Part shown: piece by piece, positions 8,470 to 16,503 of the stretch
Layout of the letters: each line of letters begins with the position of its first letter
How positions within the stretch are numbered: the stretch's first letter is position 1
Assembly: GCA_017651465.1 (NCBI GenBank)
Contig: JAGCCX010000051.1
Span: 1-35,769, forward strand
DNA length: 35,769 nucleotides
Reading direction: 5' to 3'
Origin: Bacteroidales bacterium
GTDB lineage: Bacteria; Bacteroidota; Bacteroidia; Bacteroidales; UBA932
Translations under genes and position numbers: made by a program
Notes under the pieces: model-generated
What the model saw: only the letters and a program-made list of their open reading frames with translations
The model's database searches: none
Told to the model about the DNA's origin: nothing

Positions 8470-9504
8470 ATGCGCGAACTTTGGGAGAAAGATAAACTAT
8501 ACAGTTTCCTGCGTCCCTATGTTGACTGGTGTACCCGTAGCAGTTATACAAGACTTGAAGTTGAAGGTTCAATTCCCTCCGACGGCCGGGCCGTCATAAT
8601 AGCTCCCAACCACTGCAATACGCTGATGGATGCCCTGGTGGTGCTCCAGGCCCGCCGGGAGGCCACCGTGTTCGGCGCCCGTGCCGACATTTTCAACAAG
8701 AGCGCTGCCGCCAGGGCCCTTCATTTCCTGAAAATTCTTCCCATCGCCAGGCAGAGGGACGGCTTCCACGCCGTGGCCAAGAACCTGGAGGTGATACCGC
8801 ATATTTACGACGTGCTGCACCACGGTCTGCCTTTCTGCATTTTTCCCGAAGGGCGTCACCGGACTATGCATTCGTTGCTTCCGATTCGCAAGGGCGTGGT
8901 TCGCCTGGCCGTGGGCAATGCCGAAACCCAGCCCACTGCGCTGGTGCCGGCGGGGCTTGATTACACCGACTATTTCCGCTATCGCGGCAAATGCCGTCTG
9001 CGCTTCGGGGAGCCTATAGATGTAAACGCCTATGTGGCTGAGCACTCCGGGGCCGGCAAGACAGAATTGTACGAGGGCCTGAGCGCTGAACTGAGCAAGC
9101 GTATTTCGGAACTGATAGTTTATCTGCCCGACGATGAGCATTACGAGGAGCGCCTCGAGGAGATAATGCCCCTGCGCAGGCAGCCCTGGTGGAAATATGT
9201 CCTGGCGGTGCTTACTGCGCCTTTCTTTGTGCTTTCGGCTTTGCTGACCGCTCCGATGTGGGGCGTAGCGGAGTGGATATGCCGCTTCAAGCTGGGCGAC
9301 AAGGCGTTCAGCAATTCGGTGCGCTATCTGTTGCGTTTGGTTGGAACTCCGCTGATGTTTTTGATCTGGGCTGTCCTGGGATTCGTGTTCCTGCCCTGGT
9401 GGGCTGCTGCGGGGCTGCTGGTCTATTTCCTTTTCTCCTACAGCATCTTCTACGACTGGCTGAACCTCCTTGCCCCTCACAGGACCTTACCTCCAAACAA
9501 CTAA
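8470..9504 (+). CDS. Glycerol-3-phosphate/1-acylglycerol-3-phosphate acyltransferase (PlsC-like)
   Basis: This 344-residue membrane enzyme belongs to the PlsC/LPLAT superfamily that acylates glycerol phosphates during phospholipid synthesis. Motif I is NHCNTLMDA with His48 and Asp54: five residues separate His and Asp, as in the eukaryotic Gpt2/Sct1 type, rather than the four of classical PlsC. Motif III is FPEGRHR (about 126-132), followed by the substrate pocket strand ALVPAGLDYTDYFR. Residues about 240-335 contain several hydrophobic membrane segments at the C-terminus. The start at 8470 gives the natural N-terminus and follows a -7 box. The gene stands alone between divergent and tRNA genes. 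Whether it uses glycerol-3-phosphate or lysophosphatidate cannot be told from sequence alone. Confidence 0.85.
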   Translation: MRELWEKDKLYSFLRPYVDWCTRSSYTRLEVEGSIPSDGRAVIIAPNHCNTLMDALVVLQARREATVFGARADIFNKSAAARALHFLKILPIARQRDGFHAVAKNLEVIPHIYDVLHHGLPFCIFPEGRHRTMHSLLPIRKGVVRLAVGNAETQPTALVPAGLDYTDYFRYRGKCRLRFGEPIDVNAYVAEHSGAGKTELYEGLSAELSKRISELIVYLPDDEHYEERLEEIMPLRRQPWWKYVLAVLTAPFFVLSALLTAPMWGVAEWICRFKLGDKAFSNSVRYLLRLVGTPLMFLIWAVLGFVFLPWWAAAGLLVYFLFSYSIFYDWLNLLAPHRTLPPNN

Positions 9505-9559
9505 TTTAATAGGTTAACGCAGGCACTTCGGACAGGCGCCTCGGAGCGAAGCGACCAAG

Positions 9560-9583
9560 CCCTGCCCCCGAGGGGCGGGGTTT
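9560..9583 (+). terminator. GC hairpin with short T tract downstream of the acyltransferase gene
   Basis: CCCTGCCCC (9560-9568) pairs with GGGGCGGGG (9572-9580) across a CGA loop with one T-G wobble, followed by TTTGGGG. It could end the acyltransferase transcript. The T tract is weak, and the hairpin is part of a wider G/C-rich tract (about 9525-9600) whose nature is unknown. Confidence 0.35.
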
Positions 9584-9610
9584 GGGGTGGGGGCAACGTG
9601 ACGGTACCCA

Positions 9611-9645
9611 ACTAAAATGGCGCCCAAACCAGGCGCCACTTTAGT
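9611..9645 (-). terminator. Rho-independent-type terminator of tRNA-Gln
   Basis: Arms 9611-9624 and 9632-9645 form a 14-bp inverted repeat with a single mismatch (TGGCGCC core) and a 7-nt loop. It begins at the tRNA discriminator base on the minus strand, and the 3' arm ends in a T-rich ATTTTAGT, so it fits transcription termination directly after the tRNA. Confidence 0.7.
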
Positions 9646-9715
9646 TGAGGTACCAGGATTCGAACCTGGGCAGACAGAACCAAAATCTGTAGTGCTACCA
9701 TTACACCATACCTCA
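9645..9715 (-). tRNA. tRNA-Gln (anticodon TTG)
   Basis: The minus strand reads as a full cloverleaf of 71 nt including the discriminator: acceptor TGAGGTA pairs with TACCTCA, the D-loop contains TGGTAG, the anticodon stem ACAGA/TCTGT encloses loop TTTTGGT with TTG at positions 34-36, and the T-arm contains GGTTCGAATCC. CCA is not encoded and must be added after transcription. Confidence 0.97.
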
Positions 9716-9725
9716 ATTCCGAGGG

Positions 9726-9733
9726 CAAAGATA
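9726..9733 (-). promoter_or_regulatory. -7 box of the tRNA-Gln promoter
   Basis: The minus strand reads TATCTTTG, a perfect TAnnTTTG, 10 bp before the tRNA 5' end. No good TTTG is present 19-21 bp further upstream. It lies back to back with the plus-strand promoter of the dehydrogenase gene. Confidence 0.6.
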
Positions 9734-9740
9734 CGATATT

Positions 9741-9772
9741 TTTGCAGAAAACGAGAATAATTACTAATTTTA
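9741..9772 (+). promoter_or_regulatory. Promoter of the dehydrogenase/aldolase-subunit pair
   Basis: TTTG (9741-9744) and TAATTTTA (9765-9772) are separated by exactly 20 bp, fitting the Bacteroidales TTTG-N19-21-TAnnTTTG pattern with one mismatch in the last base. The ATG follows at 9803, leaving a leader of about 25 nt. Confidence 0.6.
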
Positions 9773-9802
9773 AGGTTTGGAAAAAACAACCTAACCATAA
9801 AA

Positions 9803-11152
9803 ATGGACACACAAAAAGTTATTAAACAAGCCCTTGAAGTATCGGTGGCCACCAAGGCCCTGGAGTTCGGAGAGGACATTCTGGACAGGATTCCGGGTCT
9901 GTTCAACAAATTCTTCCCCGGAAAGAAGGCAATAGTCTTTGCAGATAAAATCACCTGGAAGGTAGCAGGCGAGAGAGTCTTCTACGAACTGGCCAAGGCC
10001 GGCGTGCCCGCCACCACCTTCCTCATCACCGACGACCGTTTCCACCCCGACTGGAAGTACGTGGAGCAGGTGGACAAAGTTATGGAGTCTGAACCCGACG
10101 GTATTTTCGTGGCCGTGGGCGCAGGCGTCATCAACGACCTTGCCAAGCTCGGTTCGTTCCGCCACGACCGTCAGTACATCTGTGTGGCCACCACGGCATC
10201 CGTCGACGGGTACACATCTTCTTCCGCCATCGTCAACGACGAGCGCGGCGCCAAGATAAACATCAAGTCCAACGCCCCTTTGGTAATCGTTGCCGACTCC
10301 AAGGTACTCGCTTCGGCGCCCTGGTTCCTTACGGCAGCAGGCTACGCCGACCTGGCGGCCAAAGTCACTTCCGGCGCGGAGTGGATGATTGCCGACCTGT
10401 TCGGGACCGAGCCCATCGACCCGCCCAGCTGGCACGTCACCCAGGATTCCCTCAAGGAGATGCTGGACGATCCCGACGGCATCAAGACCGGCAAGCCCTC
10501 CTCGGTGGAGAAGCTCTTCCTGGGCCTGAGCCTGGCCGGCATAGGTATGGAGGTGGCCGGTTCCAGCCGTCCTGCTTCCTGCGCCGAGCACCTCTACGGA
10601 CACTACTGGGATATGACCCATCATACCAACAACGGCCGTCCCGTGAGTCACGGTTTCCAGGTGGCAATAGGCGAGCTTACGCTTTGCGCCTTTTTCGACG
10701 CCCTGTTCGAGATGGACCTGAGCAAGATCGACGTCGACAAGTGCGTCGCCGCGTGGCCCAGCCTCGAAGAGGAGCAGGAGAGGGCCAAGCGCATCTATGC
10801 CGACTTCCCGGTACCTACTCTCGGATACGAGGAAATCACCAAAAAATGGCAGCCCAAAGAAGAAGTTCGCATCCAGCTCCAGAAGGTAAAAGACTGCTGG
10901 CCAGAGTTCAAGAAGAAGCTGCAGGCCCAAGTATGGCCTTTCGAAAAGATGCGCGATATGTTCCGCAGGGCCGGCGCTCCTACCACCCCCGAGGAGATAG
11001 GCGTGACCCGTGCAGAACTGCGCAAGGTTACCGATTACGTACAGCTGATGCGCTGGCGTATCAATCTTCTCGACCTTGCCAAGAGGGCGTGTTTCTACGA
11101 CGAATTAATGGATAAAGTATTTGGAAAAGGCGGAGTATGGGAAATACAGTAA
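9803..11152 (+). CDS. sn-glycerol-1-phosphate dehydrogenase-like enzyme (AraM/EgsA family)
   Basis: This 449-residue protein belongs to the iron-containing alcohol dehydrogenase superfamily, AraM/glycerol-1-phosphate dehydrogenase branch, which makes glycerol-1-phosphate from dihydroxyacetone phosphate with NAD(P)H. Visible signatures are the nucleotide loop VGAGVINDLAK (about residues 106-116), TTASVDGYTSS, the metal-ligand region GYADLAAK, SCAEHLYGHYWDM, and SHGFQVAIGE, giving the usual Asp-His-His set. It is about 50 residues longer than Bacillus AraM because of a C-terminal helical extension. Its last 16 bp overlap the start of the GatZ/KbaZ-like gene, so the two are co-translated. That partner makes another sugar-phosphate or polyol-phosphate substrate possible; the exact substrate is unproven. 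Confidence 0.8.
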   Translation: MDTQKVIKQALEVSVATKALEFGEDILDRIPGLFNKFFPGKKAIVFADKITWKVAGERVFYELAKAGVPATTFLITDDRFHPDWKYVEQVDKVMESEPDGIFVAVGAGVINDLAKLGSFRHDRQYICVATTASVDGYTSSSAIVNDERGAKINIKSNAPLVIVADSKVLASAPWFLTAAGYADLAAKVTSGAEWMIADLFGTEPIDPPSWHVTQDSLKEMLDDPDGIKTGKPSSVEKLFLGLSLAGIGMEVAGSSRPASCAEHLYGHYWDMTHHTNNGRPVSHGFQVAIGELTLCAFFDALFEMDLSKIDVDKCVAAWPSLEEEQERAKRIYADFPVPTLGYEEITKKWQPKEEVRIQLQKVKDCWPEFKKKLQAQVWPFEKMRDMFRRAGAPTTPEEIGVTRAELRKVTDYVQLMRWRINLLDLAKRACFYDELMDKVFGKGGVWEIQ

Positions 11153-12474
11153 CAAACCCTATGATGTCTATTATCAGGCATCGTCAGGAGGGGCTCAAGG
11201 CAGGCATCCCTTCGTATTGTACTGCCAATGAGATAGTAATCGAGGCCGTGCTCGAACAGGCCAAGCGCTTCGGCGACAGTGTGCTCATAGAGGCCACCAG
11301 CAATCAGGTCAACCAGTTCGGCGGCTACACCGGTATGAAGCCGGCCGATTACCGCGACTACGTATGGGGCATTGCCGACCGCATCGGCTTCGACCGCAGC
11401 AAGATTATCCTTGCCGGCGACCATCTGGGGCCCCAGCCCTTCCAGAACCAGCCCGAGGCCGAGGCTCTCGAGAACGCCAAGGAGATGGTAAGGCAGTACG
11501 CCGCAGCCGGTTACACCAAAATTCATCTGGATACCAGTATGCGCGTAGCCGACGACGACCGCAGCCAGCCCCTGAGCGACTTTACCATTGCCCGCCGCGG
11601 AGCCGAGCTGCTCAAGGTGGCCGAGGCTGCCTGGCAGGAGCTGCACAAGCAGGATCCTTCGGCCGTGCATCCCGTGTTCATCATCGGCAGCGAGGTGCCC
11701 ATCCCCGGCGGAGCCCAGGAGAAGGAAGAGATGCAGGTTACCGATCCCGAGGCCTTTGCCGCCACCGTGCGTGCATACAAGCAGGTGTTTGCCGAGTATG
11801 GCCTGTCGGAGCTCTGGAAATACATCATTGCCGTGGTGGTTCAGCCCGGAGTGGAGTTCGGCGACGCCGACGTGCATATGTACAACCGTGCCGATGCCGC
11901 CGCCCTGTGCGCCAAGCTCAAGGATTTCCCCGAGATTATGTTCGAAGGCCATTCTACCGATTACCAGAGTCCCCAGGCTCTCAAGCAGATGGTCGAGGAC
12001 GGCGTGGGCATACTCAAGGTGGGCCCGGCGCTTACCTTCGCCGCTCGTGAGGCCCTGTTTGCCCTCAGCCACATTGAGGACGAGATGATAGACGAGCCCG
12101 AAAAACGCTCGAACTATATCGCGGTTGTGGAGCAGGCTATGCTGGAGAACCCCAAGAACTGGCAGAAGTATTATCACGGCACGCCAAAGGAGCAGGCCCT
12201 CAAACGCGCCTACAGCTATTCCGACCGCAGCCGCTACTATATGCCCGATCCGCGCATTGAAGCGGCGATGGCCAAGCTGTTCGAGAATCTGCGCGGAGCC
12301 GACATCCCTATGGGACTGCTGCATCAGTATATGCCCCTGCAGTACATAGGCGTGCGCAACGGCACCCTTCCGATGGATCCGCGCGCACTGGTCAAAGACG
12401 CCGTACGCATAGTGTGTGACGACTACAACTATGCTACCCGTCCCAACTTTATGGCCGGAAGCCTGTTTATCTAG
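11137..12474 (+). CDS. Tagatose-bisphosphate aldolase non-catalytic subunit-like protein (GatZ/KbaZ)
   Basis: The 445-residue protein matches the GatZ/KbaZ family, a TIM-barrel protein known as the chaperone-like non-catalytic partner of class II D-tagatose-1,6-bisphosphate aldolase (GatY/KbaY). Recognisable stretches are GIPSYCTANEIVIEA, LIEATSNQVNQFGGYTGM, ILAGDHLGPQPF, IHLDTSM and the C-terminal MPLQYIGVRNG. The start at 11137 overlaps the upstream dehydrogenase gene by 16 bp. No GatY-like catalytic subunit is present in the window, so either it is encoded elsewhere or this protein has its own role with the dehydrogenase. Its 3' end overlaps the convergent tadA by 4 bp, leaving no room for a separate terminator. 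Confidence 0.85.
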   Translation: MGNTVTNPMMSIIRHRQEGLKAGIPSYCTANEIVIEAVLEQAKRFGDSVLIEATSNQVNQFGGYTGMKPADYRDYVWGIADRIGFDRSKIILAGDHLGPQPFQNQPEAEALENAKEMVRQYAAAGYTKIHLDTSMRVADDDRSQPLSDFTIARRGAELLKVAEAAWQELHKQDPSAVHPVFIIGSEVPIPGGAQEKEEMQVTDPEAFAATVRAYKQVFAEYGLSELWKYIIAVVVQPGVEFGDADVHMYNRADAAALCAKLKDFPEIMFEGHSTDYQSPQALKQMVEDGVGILKVGPALTFAAREALFALSHIEDEMIDEPEKRSNYIAVVEQAMLENPKNWQKYYHGTPKEQALKRAYSYSDRSRYYMPDPRIEAAMAKLFENLRGADIPMGLLHQYMPLQYIGVRNGTLPMDPRALVKDAVRIVCDDYNYATRPNFMAGSLFI

Positions 12475-12908
12475 CGCTTGTCTTTAAAGAATTCCAGCAT
12501 CAGGTTGCTGCACTCCCCGGAGAGCACGCCTGATGCTGTTTCTGTTTTGGGATGCAGCAGGGAGGGGGAGTACAGGCTGAAGCCTCTCTTGGGGTCGGGA
12601 GCTCCGTACACTATCCGGCTCACCTGCGCCCAGCAAAGGGCTGCGGCACACATAGGGCAGGGCTCCACCGTCACATATAAAGTACAGTCCGTCAGGTACT
12701 TGCCGCCCAACGACTCGGTGGCGGCGGTGAGAGCTATCATCTCGGCGTGGGCGGTGGGATCGTGCAGGCGTTCGGTCATATTGTGCCCTCTGCCTATGAT
12801 GCGGCCGCGTGCCACCACCACGGCCCCAATGGGCACTTCGCCCTCGCTCCGCGCCGCCTCCGCCTCCCTCAGCGCCTCCCTCATAAATCTTTCATCTTGC
12901 AGTTCCAT
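12471..12908 (-). CDS. tadA: tRNA-specific adenosine deaminase/nucleoside deaminase
   Basis: The 145-residue protein is a zinc-dependent cytidine/adenosine deaminase of the TadA type. The active site shows HAE (His54, Glu56 as proton shuttle) and PCPMC (Cys84, Cys87 as zinc ligands) with family-typical spacing, plus IGAVVV and the C-terminal ECSNLMLEFF helix. TadA converts A34 to inosine in tRNA-Arg(ACG). A guanine-deaminase role is a less likely alternative for this subfamily. The gene is preceded on the minus strand by the GDPD gene across a 71-bp spacer that forms a symmetric palindrome reaching into the tadA start codon. Confidence 0.85.
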   Translation of the reverse strand: MELQDERFMREALREAEAARSEGEVPIGAVVVARGRIIGRGHNMTERLHDPTAHAEMIALTAATESLGGKYLTDCTLYVTVEPCPMCAAALCWAQVSRIVYGAPDPKRGFSLYSPSLLHPKTETASGVLSGECSNLMLEFFKDKR

Positions 12909-12984
12909 TGATTATCAGTAACTTATATGTATTGACCTGGTAAAAAGTAACCAGTTCAAGATGTGTAAGTGGGTTATAATCAAT
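12907..12984. repeat. 78-bp symmetric palindrome filling the tadA/GDPD spacer
   Basis: Two 35-bp arms (12907-12941 and 12950-12984) face each other around an 8-nt centre. They match at 9/9 outer bases (ATTGATTAT), 5/5 middle bases (ACTTA) and 7/8 inner bases (GACCTGGT against GAACTGGT), with gaps of identical length, 26 of 35 overall. The outer arms include two bases of the tadA start codon and the GDPD stop codon. Confidence 0.7.
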
Positions 12985-13822
12985 AGATGACGTTGAGCCA
13001 GGGAGCGTTCTTTTCCAGCCAGGGCTTCATAGTGAACGGAATGTCGGTGCACATAGCGTCGGAGCCAAGATATGCGGCCAGCATAAAGTCTTCTATCTTG
13101 TGCGTGGGCCACAAGCTCACTATCATTCCTTCTTTGTGCGCCTTGTCCACCATTGCCCTCGTGGTGCCGTCGGTCTTGCAGCCCATCACCCAAATGTCTT
13201 CACGCTTGCAAGTCTCTATCGTCTCGTCGGTTACGCCGCTGTTGAAGATGATAAGGAGTTCCGACTGGGGCCCCTTGGATATCATCTCGGGATGGGCCTT
13301 CTTGAGGTAGCGCAGGCCGCGGATGTCGGACGAGGTGAAGCGCAGGATTGAATTCTTGGTGCGTATGCTCTTGGCTGCCTGGTACACCCTTTCGGCCACT
13401 TCCTCGACCAGCTCCTGGGGATAAAGCTCGACGGGCTTGGTCTTGAGCTCGAACTCCACATAGAGATTGTCTTTGTCTTGCAGGAACTCGATGAATTCGT
13501 CGAAACGCATCATCTTGTTGCCCTGCTTGGTGCGCAGCTGCTCTATCTCGGCCGAGGTCTTGCGCTCGAAGATGCCGCTTCCGTTGGTGGTGCGCTCCAG
13601 GGTGTGGTCGTGGGTGAGGTAGAGCACTCCGTCGGCGGTGCGGCGGATGTCGGTTTCGAATCCGGTGTAACCGGCGTCCCAACTGTCCTGGAAGGCCACT
13701 GCGGTATTCTCATCTCTCTCGAGGCGGCCTCCGCGGTGAGAGAAGGCACGGATGGTCTGGGTCTGTGCAAATGCGCCTGCTGCTAAACAAAGGGCGCAGA
13801 GAAGGGTGAATGCTTTTTTCAT
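12980..13822 (-). CDS. Secreted glycerophosphodiester phosphodiesterase
   Basis: The 280-residue protein has a signal peptide (MKKAFTLLCALCLAAGAFAQ) and a GDPD TIM barrel. Diagnostic residues are His29-Arg30 in SHRGG, Glu38-Asn39 in DENT, Glu56 and Asp58 in FETDIR, and THDHTLERTTNG with catalytic His71 or His73. The enzyme hydrolyses glycerophosphodiesters to glycerol-3-phosphate and an alcohol in the periplasm. The length is typical for the family. The start matches the signal peptide. It is divergent from polA with a 62-bp shared promoter region, and is followed by tadA on the same strand. Confidence 0.92.
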   Translation of the reverse strand: MKKAFTLLCALCLAAGAFAQTQTIRAFSHRGGRLERDENTAVAFQDSWDAGYTGFETDIRRTADGVLYLTHDHTLERTTNGSGIFERKTSAEIEQLRTKQGNKMMRFDEFIEFLQDKDNLYVEFELKTKPVELYPQELVEEVAERVYQAAKSIRTKNSILRFTSSDIRGLRYLKKAHPEMISKGPQSELLIIFNSGVTDETIETCKREDIWVMGCKTDGTTRAMVDKAHKEGMIVSLWPTHKIEDFMLAAYLGSDAMCTDIPFTMKPWLEKNAPWLNVIY

Positions 13823-13827
13823 ACAAA

Positions 13828-13835
13828 CAAATATA
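13828..13835 (-). promoter_or_regulatory. Candidate -7 box of the GDPD gene
   Basis: The minus strand reads TATATTTG, a perfect TAnnTTTG, but it lies only 5 bp upstream of the start codon and lacks a TTTG at the expected distance. If used, the message would be nearly leaderless. Confidence 0.35.
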
Positions 13836-13844
13836 CGTAAGATA

Positions 13845-13875
13845 TTTGAAACTTTCGTGAAATATCATATTTTTG
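13845..13875 (+). promoter_or_regulatory. polA promoter
   Basis: TTTG (13845-13848) and TATTTTTG (13868-13875) are separated by 19 bp, a perfect match to the Bacteroidales promoter. Only 9 bp separate the -7 box from the polA ATG at 13885, so the transcript would be leaderless or nearly so. Confidence 0.7.
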
Positions 13876-13884
13876 TGTTTCAAT

Positions 13885-16503
13885 ATGAAACTTTTCCTCG
13901 TTGACGGCCACGCGCTCGTTTTCAAAATGTATTATGCCTTCCTGGGGCGCCCTATGGTCAATTCCAAGGGTCAGGATACATCCATTCTGTTCGGTTTTAC
14001 AAAGTATCTTCTGGAACTTATCGACAGGGAGAACCCTACTCACATCGCGGTGAGTTTCGACCCTCCCGGAGGTACGTTCCGCAATCAGCTGTACCCAGCT
14101 TACAAAGCCAACCGCAGTGAAACTCCGCAGTTGGTGATCGACGCCCTCGAGCCCCTGACTTCCATCGTCAAGGCCCTGGATATTCCGGTGCTGATGATAA
14201 AGGGTTTCGAGGCGGACGATGTGATAGGCTCTATGGCCCTGCGCAGCGCAGCGGAGGGCTTTGAGGTGTATATGGTTACCCCCGACAAAGATTACGGCCA
14301 GCTGGTAGCCCCTCACATCTGGCAGTACAAGCCGGGTAAGTCCGGCGCCGACAACGAGATACTCGGGCCCGAAGACATCTGCCGGAAGTGGGGAATAGAA
14401 CGCCCCTCGCAGGTAATCGACATCCTCACGCTGTGCGGAGACTCTTCCGACAACGTGCCCGGCGTACAGGGCGTCGGCCCCGTGGGAGCCTCCAAGCTAC
14501 TGCTTAAATACGGTTCCGTCGAGGATATCTACTCCCACCTCGGCGAGCTTACCCCGCGCCAGAAGGCTCTCTTTGAGGCGGCGCGCGACCATATAGCTCT
14601 CTCTCAGGAGCTTGTAACCATCAAGACCGACGTGCCTCTGGAAGCTACGGCTGATGATATGGTACTCGACCTTGCCTGGACTCCCGACGTAGAGGCCCTT
14701 TTCAAGCAGTTCGAATTCCCTTCGCTCATACGTCTTGTCCGAAAGATATCTGACCGAATAGGCAGCCGTGCCATAGCACCCGGCCCCGCGTCCGCCCCTT
14801 ACGAACACAAGCAGCCGGGAACTCCGGTAATCAGCGTTTCTCCCGCCGCCATTACCGACAGCAGAATCGCCGTACACCTTTGTGACGGAACGCTCTATGT
14901 TGCCGATTCTCACGGCGTTGCTTCAGGTGATCCTTCCGACTTCAAGCGCCTGCTCGAATCTCCGGCCATCACCAAGGCCGGCATAGCCCTAAAATCCCAG
15001 ATAAGGGAGCTACAGCTTGCCGGCATCGAAGTCAAGGGCCGCCTGGAAGACATAGAGCTGCTGCACTACCTGCTCAATCCCGAGAGCAGCCACAAGCTGG
15101 ACATCCTAGCATTCACGTACCTCGGGGCCGAGCTAGGAGCTCCTCCCGCCGAAGGCCAGGGATCCCTTTTCGACGAGGCTCCAGCAGGGCCCGACCGCAG
15201 CAAGGAGGCCTCGCTGCTGATTCCGCTTTCCGATGCCCTCCTGGCGGAGATGGACCGTACCGATGCGCGTCTTCGCGAGCTCTACGACAAGATAGAAGAA
15301 CCTATGCTCAAGGTGCTCTCCCGTATGGAGGCGGCCGGCGTGAAAGTTGACCTGGACGCCCTGCGCACCTACGCCGACTCTCTTCGCGAGCAGGCGGCCG
15401 CCCGTGAGGCGGAGGTGAGGAGCCTTTCCGGCGAGCCCGCACTTAACATCAACTCTCCCAAGCAGATAGGAGAGGTGCTCTTCGAGAAGCTCAAACTTGA
15501 CCCCAAGGCACGTAAGCCCCGCAAGGGCAACTGGCCCACCGACGAGAAGACCCTCCAGGAGCTCGCGGACAAGAGCCCCATCATAGAGGCCATACTCGAC
15601 TACCGGGGCCTGCGCAAGCTCCTTGGAACCTACATCGAGCCGTTCCCCTCGTACGTGAGCCCCCGCGACGGCCGCGTGCATACCACTTTCAACCAAGCAC
15701 TTACGGCCACAGGGCGCCTCTCCAGCTCCAATCCCAACCTGCAGAACATCCCCATACGCTCCGAGCAGGGACGAGAGATCCGCAAGGCCTTCGTTCCCGG
15801 AGCGCCCGGCTCGGTGATAATGAGCGCCGACTATTCTCAGATCGAACTCCGCATAATGGCGCACCTGAGCGGTGACGAGCATCTGTGCGCCGCTTTCCGG
15901 CAGGGCGTGGACGTACACGCAGCTACTGCCGCCAAGATATTCCACGTGCCCGTGGAAGAAGTGTCTTCCGACCGGCGCCGTATCGCCAAGACCGCCAACT
16001 TCGGCATTATGTACGGCATATCGGCGTTTGGCCTGAGCCAGAACCTCGGATGCTCCCGCAGCGAGGCCTCCCGTCTGATCGACGACTACTTCCGTTCGTT
16101 CCCCAGCATCCGCGCCTGGATTGACGCCACCCTCGCCTCCGCCAGGGCCAACGGCTATGTGGAGACGCTCCTTGGGCGCCGGCGCTATGTTCCCGACGTC
16201 AACAGCGGCAACGCCACCGTCCGTTCCTTTGCCGAGCGCAATGCCGTCAACGCCCCCATCCAGGGCACCAGCGCCGACATCATCAAACTGGCAATGGTGG
16301 CGGTGGACCGAAAGTTGCAGGAGGAGGGCCTGGGCGCCCGGATGGTGCTGCAGATTCACGACGAACTGCTGCTGGAGGTGCCGGAGGCCGAAATAGAAAC
16401 CGTACGCACCCTGCTGACCGACATTATGCAGGGCGTAATCAAACTGAATGTTCCACTAACAGTAGAATGCAATTATGGCTCAAACTGGCTCGAAGCACAT
16501 TGA
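13885..16503 (+). CDS. polA: DNA polymerase I with degenerate 3'-5' exonuclease domain
   Basis: The ATG at 13885 begins the natural N-terminus MKLFLVDGHAL; an in-frame TTG at 13873 lies inside the promoter -7 box and is rejected. The product is 872 residues. Residues 1-290 form the 5'-nuclease domain (FEADDVIG, TPDKDYGQLV, GDSSDNVPGVQGVG). Residues about 310-450 correspond to the proofreading domain but lack its metal ligands. Residues about 470-872 are the polymerase: motif A SADYSQIELR (about 647), motif B RRIAKTANFGIMYG (about 697), motif C QIHDELL (about 822). Phe is at the O-helix position that selects against dideoxynucleotides. It fills gaps in repair and Okazaki-fragment processing. 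The 3' end overlaps the sigma/alpha-galactosidase frame by 29 bp. Confidence 0.97.
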   Translation: MKLFLVDGHALVFKMYYAFLGRPMVNSKGQDTSILFGFTKYLLELIDRENPTHIAVSFDPPGGTFRNQLYPAYKANRSETPQLVIDALEPLTSIVKALDIPVLMIKGFEADDVIGSMALRSAAEGFEVYMVTPDKDYGQLVAPHIWQYKPGKSGADNEILGPEDICRKWGIERPSQVIDILTLCGDSSDNVPGVQGVGPVGASKLLLKYGSVEDIYSHLGELTPRQKALFEAARDHIALSQELVTIKTDVPLEATADDMVLDLAWTPDVEALFKQFEFPSLIRLVRKISDRIGSRAIAPGPASAPYEHKQPGTPVISVSPAAITDSRIAVHLCDGTLYVADSHGVASGDPSDFKRLLESPAITKAGIALKSQIRELQLAGIEVKGRLEDIELLHYLLNPESSHKLDILAFTYLGAELGAPPAEGQGSLFDEAPAGPDRSKEASLLIPLSDALLAEMDRTDARLRELYDKIEEPMLKVLSRMEAAGVKVDLDALRTYADSLREQAAAREAEVRSLSGEPALNINSPKQIGEVLFEKLKLDPKARKPRKGNWPTDEKTLQELADKSPIIEAILDYRGLRKLLGTYIEPFPSYVSPRDGRVHTTFNQALTATGRLSSSNPNLQNIPIRSEQGREIRKAFVPGAPGSVIMSADYSQIELRIMAHLSGDEHLCAAFRQGVDVHAATAAKIFHVPVEEVSSDRRRIAKTANFGIMYGISAFGLSQNLGCSRSEASRLIDDYFRSFPSIRAWIDATLASARANGYVETLLGRRRYVPDVNSGNATVRSFAERNAVNAPIQGTSADIIKLAMVAVDRKLQEEGLGARMVLQIHDELLLEVPEAEIETVRTLLTDIMQGVIKLNVPLTVECNYGSNWLEAH

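Noticed and set aside
13873-13884. Upstream TTG start for polA giving four extra residues
   Set aside because: The TTG lies inside the -7 box of the polA promoter, and MKLFLVDGH from the ATG at 13885 is the normal PolA N-terminus.
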